The notes under the pieces are model-generated. The model saw only the letters and a list, made by a program, of their open reading frames with translations, was not told the origin of the DNA and made no database searches. DNA of 64,000 nt. It comes from Rhodococcoides fascians A25f. Its GTDB lineage: Bacteria > Actinomycetota > Actinomycetes > Mycobacteriales > Mycobacteriaceae. The first letter of the stretch is position 1. Each line of letters begins with the position of its first letter. The DNA lies in contig NZ_CP049744.1 in the NCBI RefSeq assembly GCF_000760935.2, positions 4,991,501 through 5,055,500 of the forward strand, in the 5' to 3' direction. Positions 8,010-16,099 of the stretch are shown piece after piece. Position numbers and translations under genes: made by a program.

Positions 8010-10058
8010 TCAGGGAGCAGCCGGAGCGATCGGCGGGAAGCCGGGCAGCGTGAAGTCCGGGAAGCCCGGAATCAGCGGCGGCGGCTGTTGCGTCGTCGGG
8101 GGGACGGACTCGACCGGCGGCGGCGGTGCGGGCTCGGCCGTGGTGGTCGTCGTCGGTTCCGGCGTCCACGGCTCCTGGTAGACCTCGGTCTCCGTCGGCT
8201 CGGTGGTCGGTTCGACGGTGGTTTCCGGCGCGGGGGGCGGCAACACCGGAGCAGGTGTCTCCGACGTGGGCGCAACCGTCGTGACGGCCGGAGCCTGAGT
8301 TTGAGTGCGGCTCACCGAGGTGTCGACCACCTGCGGCGTGTTCTGATGGGTGAGCATGAACCCGGATACGCCTACCACTGCGGCGAGGCCGAGCGCGAGC
8401 ACACCCCCGGTGCGAAGCCTGCGCCGAGCACGGGTTCGATCGTCCTCACCGTCGTCGTCGTCGTAGTCGGCATCGAGCCAGTAGATGTTCTTCAGCTGGA
8501 ACGGAACCGGCTTACCGTCGTCGTCGACCGTCGCCTCGGTGTCGACCCGCTTCTCGGGTGCCTGCGTAACACTGTGCGCTACAGCAGTTTCGGCCACCTC
8601 CGAGTCATCGACCGAGTCCTCGACCGCGTCCTCGACGGTGCCCTCCCCGGCATTCGTGCTCAACGCAACGACCTCCCCGTCGACCCGCGCCCCCTGCACG
8701 TGGTCGTCGAGAACATCATCCGCTACAGCCGGAGACGACTCCGGCTCGACAGCAAGAGAATTGGGAGAATCGACAAGGGAATCGGTGAATCTCGAGGATT
8801 CGAACCCGCCGACCGTACTCGTGGGGTCCACCGCGTCGGCGATCGTGGTGTCGTCCGGAGCCGACGCGACCCAGGGACGCGCGGGCACCGGACGGGTTGC
8901 GATCGGAGCCGGAGCAGGCACCGGCGGTGCGGCGTGCATCGATTCGGTGCGAGCCGGAATCGGTCGGACCGGCGCCGCCGGCGGCGGAGTAGGTTGCGGG
9001 GGCCGAGGCCGCGCCACCCGAGACTGCGGCGGACGCGGCGGTGCCGGTCGGTGCTGTGGAACCGGCGCAGATGTGAGGGCCGAGTCGACTCGAGTCGCGG
9101 GGTCGACCCCATCCGAGGGTTGCGGTACCACCTGCCGGTTCGCGTCGAGGCTCCGTCGCGGATCGGTTCGAGTGCGCGAGTGAGGTCGCGCGGCCAGAGC
9201 CGCTCCACGCGCTGCGACGGTCTCGGGCTCGGGAGGCACGATCGACGGCAGTTCCAGCAGCGGCCCGACGCGATTCTGCACGATCGGCATGCGTGCGCCT
9301 CCACCGATCAGCACGACGGCGTCGATGGGCACGTTCGCGCCGATCAACACTCCGCGCGCAAATTCGATGGCTTCGTCGAGCAGGTCGGTGATCAACAGCT
9401 CGAAATTCTCGCGCGAGAGCAGAATCATTCCGCTCGCATCGGGCAGGCACACCGCATCCTGGGTGGACAGGCGTTCCTTGGCGATTCGGCAGCGCTTCTC
9501 GAACAGTGCGATGTCGGGGTCCGTCGTCTTCTTGCCGAGACGCTGGAGCTGGTTGTTGCGTACGTAGGCGTCGAGCAGATCGCCGCTGTACTCACCCGAT
9601 CGCTGCGAGGCGGTGACGGTGCGCTGCACCAGGTCGACGACGCTGACCGTCAGTCCGGAACTGCCGAGATCGAACAACGCGACCGATCTGTGGTCACGGG
9701 CCTCGCCGGTTGCCGCGAGGTACTCGATGACGGCTTCCACCTCGTGCACCAGGTGGTAGTTGTGCAGGTGCGCACCGGCGAGCGCGGCATGCAGCGCATC
9801 GGCCTGCCGAGGGTCGCGGTAGGCGACACCGGTGGCGAGTTCGGGCTCGGTTTCGACGGCCGCACCGATCGACTCGGCAGCCAGATGCGGGAGGTCGCCG
9901 CCCACGCTGTCGATCAGTTCGTTACGGAAGAACAGTGGCCGCTCGATGTCGGTGACCAGGCCGGAAGCGTCGGCGACGGGAGCCTGGAACTGCTCGGCTC
10001 GGGGCTGCGCCGTGCGCACAGCCCGGGTCCCCATGGACACCCCAAGCAGCACAGTCAC
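8010..10058 (-). CDS. membrane-anchored Hsp70-like ATPase (paralogue 1)
   Basis: About 682 residues. N-terminal actin/Hsp70-type ATPase domain (1 to ~290): phosphate-1 GVSMGTRAVRTA, phosphate-2 ALFDLGSSGLTVSVVD, adenosine VVLIGGGARMPIV. It is followed by a long Pro/Arg/Ala-rich linker, an acidic region, one membrane segment (~551-571) and a ~110-residue Pro/Thr-rich tail ending PLIPGFPDFTLPGFPP. No Hsp70 substrate-binding domain, so it is not DnaK. Topology suggests cytoplasmic ATPase and cell-wall-exposed tail. The GTG at 10058 aligns the N-terminus with paralogues 2 and 3 and has GAGG upstream. Function unknown; an envelope-sensing or scaffolding role is inference. Confidence 0.8.
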   Translation of the reverse strand: MTVLLGVSMGTRAVRTAQPRAEQFQAPVADASGLVTDIERPLFFRNELIDSVGGDLPHLAAESIGAAVETEPELATGVAYRDPRQADALHAALAGAHLHNYHLVHEVEAVIEYLAATGEARDHRSVALFDLGSSGLTVSVVDLVQRTVTASQRSGEYSGDLLDAYVRNNQLQRLGKKTTDPDIALFEKRCRIAKERLSTQDAVCLPDASGMILLSRENFELLITDLLDEAIEFARGVLIGANVPIDAVVLIGGGARMPIVQNRVGPLLELPSIVPPEPETVAARGAALAARPHSRTRTDPRRSLDANRQVVPQPSDGVDPATRVDSALTSAPVPQHRPAPPRPPQSRVARPRPPQPTPPPAAPVRPIPARTESMHAAPPVPAPAPIATRPVPARPWVASAPDDTTIADAVDPTSTVGGFESSRFTDSLVDSPNSLAVEPESSPAVADDVLDDHVQGARVDGEVVALSTNAGEGTVEDAVEDSVDDSEVAETAVAHSVTQAPEKRVDTEATVDDDGKPVPFQLKNIYWLDADYDDDDGEDDRTRARRRLRTGGVLALGLAAVVGVSGFMLTHQNTPQVVDTSVSRTQTQAPAVTTVAPTSETPAPVLPPPAPETTVEPTTEPTETEVYQEPWTPEPTTTTTAEPAPPPPVESVPPTTQQPPPLIPGFPDFTLPGFPPIAPAAP

Positions 10059-10221
10059 AGTTGTCGGCCTCACTTCGTTCGGCAGTTACGGCGGACGCGG
10101 TACACCTCGTCCAGAGCGCCAGGCTACCGCCTCGACCGAAACTACGGGGTGCGCGCCCCAGAGCAGCCACGACAGGACAGGTCTCGCTCCCCGTTCCAGC
10201 CACCCGTTCCCGCCCCGCGGT

Positions 10222-11670
10222 CTATTCCGGCAGTTCCGAACCGATATCAGGTCGGTAGAGCTCGCCGTCGTAGGTGAAAGCTCGCTCGTACAGATCTGCA
10301 TCCGACAGGCGAACCGGTCCCTGGACGGGAAGCTCGGCCGGCCCGGGAGCTGCATCTTCGGCCGGTCCGGCCGCGTCGGCGAGCGCGGCAGCGAAGCCGG
10401 CATCGACCGGAATCTGCTCGTCGATGAGCGGAGTGGGTGCCGGAGTGTTTCCTCGGGTGAACACCAGACCTGCCACCGCGACGATCACCAGGGCCACCGC
10501 CGCCAGCACGGATGCGTCGCGCACCGACCATCTCGTCGTGCGCCGCGCCGGCTGGGTGACGACATCGGGTTCGAGAACCTCAGGCTGTTCGACCGCAGGC
10601 TCTACAACCGCGGGCCCGATCACCGAAGTGTCGGCTGCGGCAGCGTCGAAGACGGTCGAGGTGATCGCCAGTTCTTCGGTGGCGAGCTGATCGACGGTCA
10701 GGCCGTCGACCATCCACTCGTCGACCGCGCCGAAATCCGTGGTCCCGGGCGCATCGAGAAGCTCCGACGCATCGTCCGGCACGGTGATGATTCCCACATC
10801 CGCGTCCAGAACATCCGCATCGAGAACACCTGCCTCGAGAACACCGGCATCCGGAACATCGGTGTCGACGGCCGCTCCGAGAACCGGTCTCTCGTCGAGC
10901 GCTGCGCCCTTGGCGATGGCCATTGCCGGCGCGTCGGGCACATGGACCGGGACATTCCATTTGTCTTCGATGATGGTGCGCACCGCGGGAATGGCTGCGC
11001 CGCCGCCGATGAGCAGTACCGCGTCGGGAGCCTGCTTGGACGCCCAGTCCAGGGCGTCGGACACGAGTGGGGTGATCTCGCGCTCGAATTCCTTGCGGCT
11101 GAGCAACATCGGGCCGCGGTTCGGTGCCCGGACACCCGCCGACGAGCTGACGAGTTCCTTGAGTTCACGGAAGAAGGCTTGATATTCCTCGTCGCCCTCC
11201 GGGCCGACCGGTGCAGGCAGGATGCCCTTGGCCATCACGATGCCGCGGACCACCTCGTCGAAGCGATCGCCGCTGATGTCGACGGTGCGTGCGGTCCACT
11301 CGATGTAGTCGCCTGCGACGTCGAGCGCGGTGGCCGACAGCCCCTTCTTGCCCAGGTCGACCACCAGCACGTAGTCCTTGTCGGCCAGTTCCGGAACCGT
11401 GCGCGCATAGGCCATCAGGGCCTGAGATTCCTCGACCATGCGGGCCTTGGGGACCGTTCGGTCGCCCAGAGTGTCGAGAAGGGCCGTGACGGCTGCGGTG
11501 TCCCACCCGGCGAGCACGATGTCCTCGAACGGGCCGTGGTCGACCAGCTTGCCGGGCAGCAGGTCGTGTGCGCCCGCTGCGTCGATGGAGTCTTCGACGC
11601 GGCGCCCGTCCGCGATGTACGCGATGCGCACGGCACCGGTACCGACGGACACCCCGCAGACTCCACTCAT
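10222..11670 (-). CDS. membrane-anchored Hsp70-like ATPase (paralogue 2)
   Basis: 482 residues, same plan as its neighbour: ATPase half (GVSVGTGAVRIA, LVVDLGKKGLSATALD, VLLIGGGAAIPAVR), an acidic Ala/Asp/Val-rich linker that contains a short repeat, one membrane segment (~385-404) and a ~78-residue exterior tail that is not Pro/Thr-rich but acidic and ends in a distinct YERAFTYDGELYRPDIGSE. The ATG 11670 has AAAGGA upstream. It lies divergent from the carrier-protein operon and shares its 250-bp control region, suggesting coupled expression. Confidence 0.8.
   Translation of the reverse strand: MSGVCGVSVGTGAVRIAYIADGRRVEDSIDAAGAHDLLPGKLVDHGPFEDIVLAGWDTAAVTALLDTLGDRTVPKARMVEESQALMAYARTVPELADKDYVLVVDLGKKGLSATALDVAGDYIEWTARTVDISGDRFDEVVRGIVMAKGILPAPVGPEGDEEYQAFFRELKELVSSSAGVRAPNRGPMLLSRKEFEREITPLVSDALDWASKQAPDAVLLIGGGAAIPAVRTIIEDKWNVPVHVPDAPAMAIAKGAALDERPVLGAAVDTDVPDAGVLEAGVLDADVLDADVGIITVPDDASELLDAPGTTDFGAVDEWMVDGLTVDQLATEELAITSTVFDAAAADTSVIGPAVVEPAVEQPEVLEPDVVTQPARRTTRWSVRDASVLAAVALVIVAVAGLVFTRGNTPAPTPLIDEQIPVDAGFAAALADAAGPAEDAAPGPAELPVQGPVRLSDADLYERAFTYDGELYRPDIGSELPE
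10796..10870. repeat. five 15-bp tandem repeats inside the Hsp70-like gene
   Basis: Five degenerate in-frame 15-bp units (consensus ACAYCSGCRTCSAGA on the + strand) coding for the pentapeptide VLDAD/VLEAG in the acidic linker of the second Hsp70-like protein. Such a repeat can vary in length by slippage. Confidence 0.7.
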
Positions 11671-11792
11671 CGACCAGACAGTCCTTTGCACATTGCGATT
11701 CGGCGCCCGATCCGGCGCCCTCACGAGCCCCCGCTCCACTCGAAGTGTACGGCGGTCCAGAGGACCGATGCGGGCATCGAACTAACGCTACT

Positions 11793-11813
11793 AAACAATC
11801 TAGGATATTGTTT
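11793..11813. promoter_or_regulatory. palindrome AAACAAT-N7-ATTGTTT upstream of the carrier-protein operon
   Basis: Perfect 7-bp inverted repeat 109 bp before the carrier-protein ATG, in an AT-rich patch within otherwise GC-rich DNA. The 11-mer CTAAACAATCT (11791-11801) recurs at 24349-24359 before the second transcription unit of the same locus, and AAACAATCT recurs on the minus strand at 29964-29972 before the third. Most likely the operator of a pathway-specific regulator not present in this window. Confidence 0.6.
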
Positions 11814-11921
11814 GGGAGGGTCTGGGGAGACTTTGGGTCGAAAAGGCGCGCAGCCAGCGGACCTGGAGACGACTACGAGGCCGTCCGGTCTCGTGGTTAA
11901 CGCGATCGGTGGAGGTTTTCG

Positions 11922-12179
11922 ATGCAGACGCTCAATGCTCAGGACGTGGTTCGGGTGCGAACTGTTCTGGAGAAATTCGGAAAGCTGCCGGTCCCCGTGG
12001 AGGGCATCGACGAAGCCGCCGATCTGTACGACAGCGGCCTGACCTCGCACGCGAGCGTCAACGTGATGATCGCCCTCGAGGACGAGTTCGACGTCGAATT
12101 CCCCGACACCATGCTGCAGAAGTCGACGTTCGGCAGCATCAACGCCATCGCCGCGGCCATCGCCCAGCTGACGGACTGA
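11922..12179 (+). CDS. stand-alone acyl/aminoacyl carrier protein
   Basis: 85-residue acidic carrier protein. The phosphopantetheine attachment serine is Ser42 in the motif DSGLTSHASV; helix III region EDEFDVEFPDTML is typical. It is not the fatty-acid ACP by motif (DSL is replaced by GLTS), and resembles the small partners of amino acid:[carrier protein] ligases, one of which lies two genes downstream. Strong GGAGG 6 nt before the ATG. First gene of a run of tightly linked, mostly overlapping genes. Confidence 0.9.
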   Translation: MQTLNAQDVVRVRTVLEKFGKLPVPVEGIDEAADLYDSGLTSHASVNVMIALEDEFDVEFPDTMLQKSTFGSINAIAAAIAQLTD

Positions 12180-12183
12180 AGCC

Positions 12184-13338
12184 ATGACCACCGTCTACGA
12201 GAGCTCGATCGACCAGTCGATGACCGACGTGCTGGCCGTTCTGCGGACCTATGCCGACGAAGTCGATCGCGATGCCCGTTTCCCCACCGAATCGGTGGAT
12301 GCGCTGCGCGACGCCGGGCTGCTCGGTGTCGGAATTCCGCGCGAGTTCGGCGGTGGCGGGGCAACCCTGACAGACATCGCCCGCATCGCGCGTGCCCTCG
12401 GCTCCGAGTGCGCATCGACGGCGATGATCTTCGTCATGCACCAGTCGCAGGTGCTCAGCATCGTGCGCCACGGCAAGTCCGACGCCATGGCAGAGCTGCA
12501 GCGACGAATTGTGACCGATCGCATCCTGGTGGCCTCTGCCACTACCGAGATCAACATCGGCGGCGACGTCCGCTCGAGCAGTTGTGCGGTGGAGTACGAC
12601 GGTGAGCGGATCACCCTGAGCAAGAACGCGCCTGTCATCTCGTACGGGGAGTACGCACAGATCGTGCTGGCGACGGCGCGACGCAGCGTCGACAGCCCGC
12701 CGAGCGACCAGGTCCTGGTGGTGTGCGAGAAGCCCGATGTGACGCTCGAGAAGACCGGCACCTGGGACACCCTCGGATTCCGCGGCACCTGCAGTCCCGG
12801 CTTCATGCTGGCCGCGCGCACGACGACGTCGAACATTCTGGGCGACAACTACGGCGACATCTCCGCGCAGACCATGCTGCCGGTGGCACACGTGCTGTGG
12901 GGATCGGCCTGGCTCGGCATAGCCGACGCCGCCGTGACCAAGGCGCGCAAGTCCGTACAGAAGGCCGCGCGCAAGACACCGGGAATACCGCCGCCGAGCG
13001 CACTGCGTCTGGCGGAGTTGATGGTGGTTCACGAGCAGCTGGTGGACACGGTGTTCGGCGCAGCTGCGAAGTTCGAGGCCGTCGCAGACAGTCCGGCCGA
13101 GCTCGGAGCCATCGGTTTTGCGCTCAAGATCAACAATGTCAAGGTCACCGCGTCGACGCTCGTCATCGACATCGTCGGCAAAGCCCTGCAGATCTGCGGC
13201 ATCTCGGGCTACCGACAGGACGGCGAGCTCAGCATCGGCCGGCACCTCCGAGATGCGCACGGGTCCGCAATCATGGTGAGCAACGAGCGCATTCTCGGCC
13301 ACAACTCGCAGCTCTCCCTCGTCTACAAGGGAAAATGA
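12184..13338 (+). CDS. acyl-CoA-dehydrogenase-family flavoprotein
   Basis: 384 residues with the ACAD fold: N-terminal helices (DAGLLGVGIPREFGGGG), flavin region SATTEINIGGDVRSS, and C-terminal helix bundle ending GRHLRDAHGSAIMVSNERIL. The Glu of the usual C-terminal EGT motif (catalytic base in many acyl-CoA dehydrogenases) is not present; the aligned stretch reads MVSNE. The base may sit elsewhere, as in isovaleryl-CoA dehydrogenase, or the enzyme may be an oxygenase-type member. Between a carrier protein and its ligase, the natural substrate is probably an aminoacyl thioester, by analogy with prolyl-carrier-protein oxidases. Stop overlaps the ligase start (ATGATGA). Confidence 0.85.
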   Translation: MTTVYESSIDQSMTDVLAVLRTYADEVDRDARFPTESVDALRDAGLLGVGIPREFGGGGATLTDIARIARALGSECASTAMIFVMHQSQVLSIVRHGKSDAMAELQRRIVTDRILVASATTEINIGGDVRSSSCAVEYDGERITLSKNAPVISYGEYAQIVLATARRSVDSPPSDQVLVVCEKPDVTLEKTGTWDTLGFRGTCSPGFMLAARTTTSNILGDNYGDISAQTMLPVAHVLWGSAWLGIADAAVTKARKSVQKAARKTPGIPPPSALRLAELMVVHEQLVDTVFGAAAKFEAVADSPAELGAIGFALKINNVKVTASTLVIDIVGKALQICGISGYRQDGELSIGRHLRDAHGSAIMVSNERILGHNSQLSLVYKGK

Positions 13339-14285
13339 TGACAACCACACAGTCTGCACCGGAGACCGAACTCAGCGAACTCGACTCCGCCCGAGCAGCT
13401 TTCCGCGCCGAACTCATCGACGCGGGCCTGTTGGTGCCCAGCTCGATTCCCGGATTGTACGGGCGCAGCGGCGAATTCGAGGACATCATCGAATTCATCG
13501 ATGCTCGCGTCGTCGCGGCCGGGGCCACCGAGCACGGCTATCGGGCCAAGCGATTCCGCTTCGCTCCGGTCTTCCCCCGAGAGGCCTTCGAGCGCACCGA
13601 TTACATCGCGTCGTTCCCCAATCTCACCGGTGCCATCAATACGTTCGAGGGGGACAACAAGGAGCACGCAGCGTTGTTGGCGGAGAGATCCGACGGCAAG
13701 GACTGGGATCACTTTCTGCATTCCGCCGGAACCATGTTGGTCTCGGCGGCCTGCCACCCGTCGTACTCGATGCTCACCGGAACACTGCCGGCCGACGGTG
13801 CCCTGATGGACATCTACGGCTTCTGCTTCCGGCACGAGCCTGCGGTCGATCCGGCTCGGATGCAAGCATTTCGGATGCACGAGTTCGTCCGCGTCGGCAC
13901 CCCCGACGAGGCGATCGAGCACCGCGAACGCTGGGTGCCGCGCGGCTTGCAGGTGCTGGCAGATCTGGGACTCGAAGCCGAGGCGGTCATCGCCAACGAT
14001 CCGTTCTTCGGTCGCGCCGGACGCATGCTCGCGGCAAACCAGCGCAACGAGAACCTCAAGACCGAACTGGTCGTCAAGCTCTACGGAGATCTGGACGACG
14101 GCACCGCGGTCGTCTCGTGCAACTGCCACCGCGACCACTTCGGCCACACCTTCGACATCTCCACCGTCGACGGCGAACCGGCTCACAGTGCATGCGTCGG
14201 GTTCGGTATGGAACGCATCGCGCTGGCCATGCTCCGCACCCACGGGCTCGATCGCTCCGCGTGGCCGGCTGCACTGCGCCCCTGA
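13335..14285 (+). CDS. amino acid:[carrier protein] ligase (class II aaRS-like)
   Basis: 316 residues, homologous to the catalytic core of atypical seryl-tRNA synthetases but lacking a tRNA-binding arm. Class II motif 2 region FCFRHEPAVDPARMQAFRMHEF and motif 3 GFGMERIALAML are clear. The zinc ligands expected for this family can be placed at Cys140, Glu183 and Cys287. Characterised bacterial homologues adenylate small amino acids (glycine or alanine) and transfer them to the phosphopantetheine of a dedicated carrier protein. The partner carrier protein is coded two genes upstream. ATG 13335 overlaps the preceding stop; ATG 13338 is also possible. Confidence 0.92.
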   Translation: MMTTTQSAPETELSELDSARAAFRAELIDAGLLVPSSIPGLYGRSGEFEDIIEFIDARVVAAGATEHGYRAKRFRFAPVFPREAFERTDYIASFPNLTGAINTFEGDNKEHAALLAERSDGKDWDHFLHSAGTMLVSAACHPSYSMLTGTLPADGALMDIYGFCFRHEPAVDPARMQAFRMHEFVRVGTPDEAIEHRERWVPRGLQVLADLGLEAEAVIANDPFFGRAGRMLAANQRNENLKTELVVKLYGDLDDGTAVVSCNCHRDHFGHTFDISTVDGEPAHSACVGFGMERIALAMLRTHGLDRSAWPAALRP

Positions 14286-14326
14286 TCGATTCCGCTTCAC
14301 CCGTGTACGCAGAAGGACCATTTGAA

Positions 14327-16099
14327 GTGAACAGTTCCCGCACCGCTCCTCGGCGCATCGGCTCCGTTCCCGCCGAGTCCTCCTCGCGTAGCCCGGGCGG
14401 CAAGTACCCGACGTGGTTCGGCCCGTCCGATTCACCTCTGTTCGGTACCGTCCACGTGCCGTCCGACGGCCGGGCTCGCGGAGGCGTCGTCCTGTGCCCG
14501 CCGCTCGGCAAGGAGCAGGTGGACTCGTACCGGGGCATGACTCTGCTGGCGCAGAAGCTCTGTGCGCAGGGACTTCTGGTGTTGCGATTCGACTACCGCG
14601 GCACCGGAGATTCGTGGGGAGATCAGGACGGGCCCGGCGCGGTCGGGCACTGGCAGCGCAGCGTCGTCGAGGCCGTTGCCTATGTGCGCAGTTGCGGTGT
14701 GGGCGAGGTCGGGCTGGTCGGCCTACGCATGGGTGCGCTCCTGGCCTGTTCGGTCGCCGCCGAGTGTGGACCACTGACCGCGTTGACACTGTGGGATCCG
14801 GTCGTCCGCGGACGGTCGTATCTGCACGAGCAGCGCGCACTGTATTCGGTCAGCGTCACCACCGATTCCGACGCCGATCCCCGTGTGTCGATCATCGGCG
14901 CTGTGCTGCATCCCGATTCGGTCGCAGACTTCGCCGCACTCGACGCCGCCAAGACGACGACCGACGCACCGGTACTGGTCGCCACCCGCGCCGAGCGAGG
15001 TGACTCCAAGCCGGTACGCCGACTGGTCGACGCACTCTCGGCCGACGAGCACACGTTGTCCGGTCACGACGACTTTCTCGAGCCGAGCGACTTCGAGGTC
15101 ATCATCCCGGCCGCCGACATCGCCACTCTCGCCACCTGGACGGCGTCGAAGTTCCCGAGCCGACCCGCCTACGACGTCGAGGTGCTGCGTCGAACGCGAT
15201 CAGTGGTCGACGGAATCGCCGAGAGCATCGAATTCCTCGGCGTGCAAGACCTTTTCGCGATTCGTTCCAGTTCGGATCGATGCCTACCCGGTGGGCCGAC
15301 GGTTGTGTTCTACCCCACCGCGAACGAGCACCGCGTCGGTCCGGTGCGGATGTGGGTGGAACTGGCCCGGCTTCTCCCCTGGTTCGGAGTCTCCACGGTG
15401 CGCTTCGATCGGCGTGGCACCGGCGAGTCCGGTGCCGTCACCGATGGGGAGGTGACTCGGCTCTACAGTTCCGAAGGAAACGAGGACGCCCTCACCGCCG
15501 TCCAGCAGTCGGGTACCTCCCCCGACAATGTGCTGGTGTCCGGAATGTGCTCGGGGTCATGGTATTCCAGCTTCGCTGCCCGAGAGATGGGAGTGCGGTC
15601 GGCAGTACTTCTCAACACGCTGGACTGGACCACTCGTCGACTCGAGTTCGTCAAACGCTCCTCGATGCACACCGAGGAGACAGGACTGCGGGCGCGCGTA
15701 CTCGATCGACTGCACCACTGGGGTGTCGCGACCAAGAATGCATTGCAACCGCGGATTCCCTATGCCCTCTGGATCTGGCTCGGACGGCGCGGACTGATTC
15801 AGGTTCCCGAGATCTCGTTGCGCCTTCTCAGCGATCGGGGCGTGCGGACGCAGGTACTGCTCTCTCCCTCCGACGCCACCTGGTTCGAGACCAACCGGGG
15901 GCCGGAAGGTATGCGCCGGTTGCAGCGTCGAGCATCCGTCCCCACTGTCACGTCGTTCGAGTCCGGTGATCATTCGCTCTACGGCCGCGATCTACGGGAG
16001 AACGTGAGAGCCGAGCTGATCGCGGCCACGTCCGCTGCGTTCGACATCGAGATCTCCGCGCCGTCGCCGCCTGTAGCAGTGGGGCGGGTCCGGCTGTGA
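14327..16099 (+). CDS. double alpha/beta-hydrolase, exosortase/EPS-associated type
   Basis: 590 residues with two hydrolase domains (~45-290 and ~310-575). Each has the strand-turn-helix of the fold and a late histidine (SGHDDF; SGDHSLYG). The nucleophile elbows are abnormal: GLRMG in domain 1 (Arg where Ser is expected) and GMCSG in domain 2 (Cys). Cys-containing elbows are known from exosortase-system-associated hydrolases of exopolysaccharide loci. A Cys-Asp-His acyltransferase or thioesterase acting on the carrier-bound group is plausible for domain 2; domain 1 may be non-catalytic. GTG 14327 preferred (AAGGA 9 nt upstream). Ends in a GTGA overlap with the flippase gene. Confidence 0.8.
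   Translation: MNSSRTAPRRIGSVPAESSSRSPGGKYPTWFGPSDSPLFGTVHVPSDGRARGGVVLCPPLGKEQVDSYRGMTLLAQKLCAQGLLVLRFDYRGTGDSWGDQDGPGAVGHWQRSVVEAVAYVRSCGVGEVGLVGLRMGALLACSVAAECGPLTALTLWDPVVRGRSYLHEQRALYSVSVTTDSDADPRVSIIGAVLHPDSVADFAALDAAKTTTDAPVLVATRAERGDSKPVRRLVDALSADEHTLSGHDDFLEPSDFEVIIPAADIATLATWTASKFPSRPAYDVEVLRRTRSVVDGIAESIEFLGVQDLFAIRSSSDRCLPGGPTVVFYPTANEHRVGPVRMWVELARLLPWFGVSTVRFDRRGTGESGAVTDGEVTRLYSSEGNEDALTAVQQSGTSPDNVLVSGMCSGSWYSSFAAREMGVRSAVLLNTLDWTTRRLEFVKRSSMHTEETGLRARVLDRLHHWGVATKNALQPRIPYALWIWLGRRGLIQVPEISLRLLSDRGVRTQVLLSPSDATWFETNRGPEGMRRLQRRASVPTVTSFESGDHSLYGRDLRENVRAELIAATSAAFDIEISAPSPPVAVGRVRL

Noticed and set aside
8010..10058. Calling the Hsp70-like proteins DnaK
   Set aside because: They lack the substrate-binding domain and lid, have a membrane helix and Pro-rich exterior tail, and no grpE/dnaJ neighbours.
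8088..10277. 729-codon + strand open frame
   Set aside because: Antisense shadow of the Hsp70-like gene: Arg-rich low-complexity translation with no domain, caused by GC-rich third positions.
13335..14285. Truncated seryl-tRNA synthetase pseudogene
   Set aside because: The frame is intact, class II motifs and zinc ligands are kept, and its carrier protein partner is in the same operon, which fits the carrier-protein ligase family.
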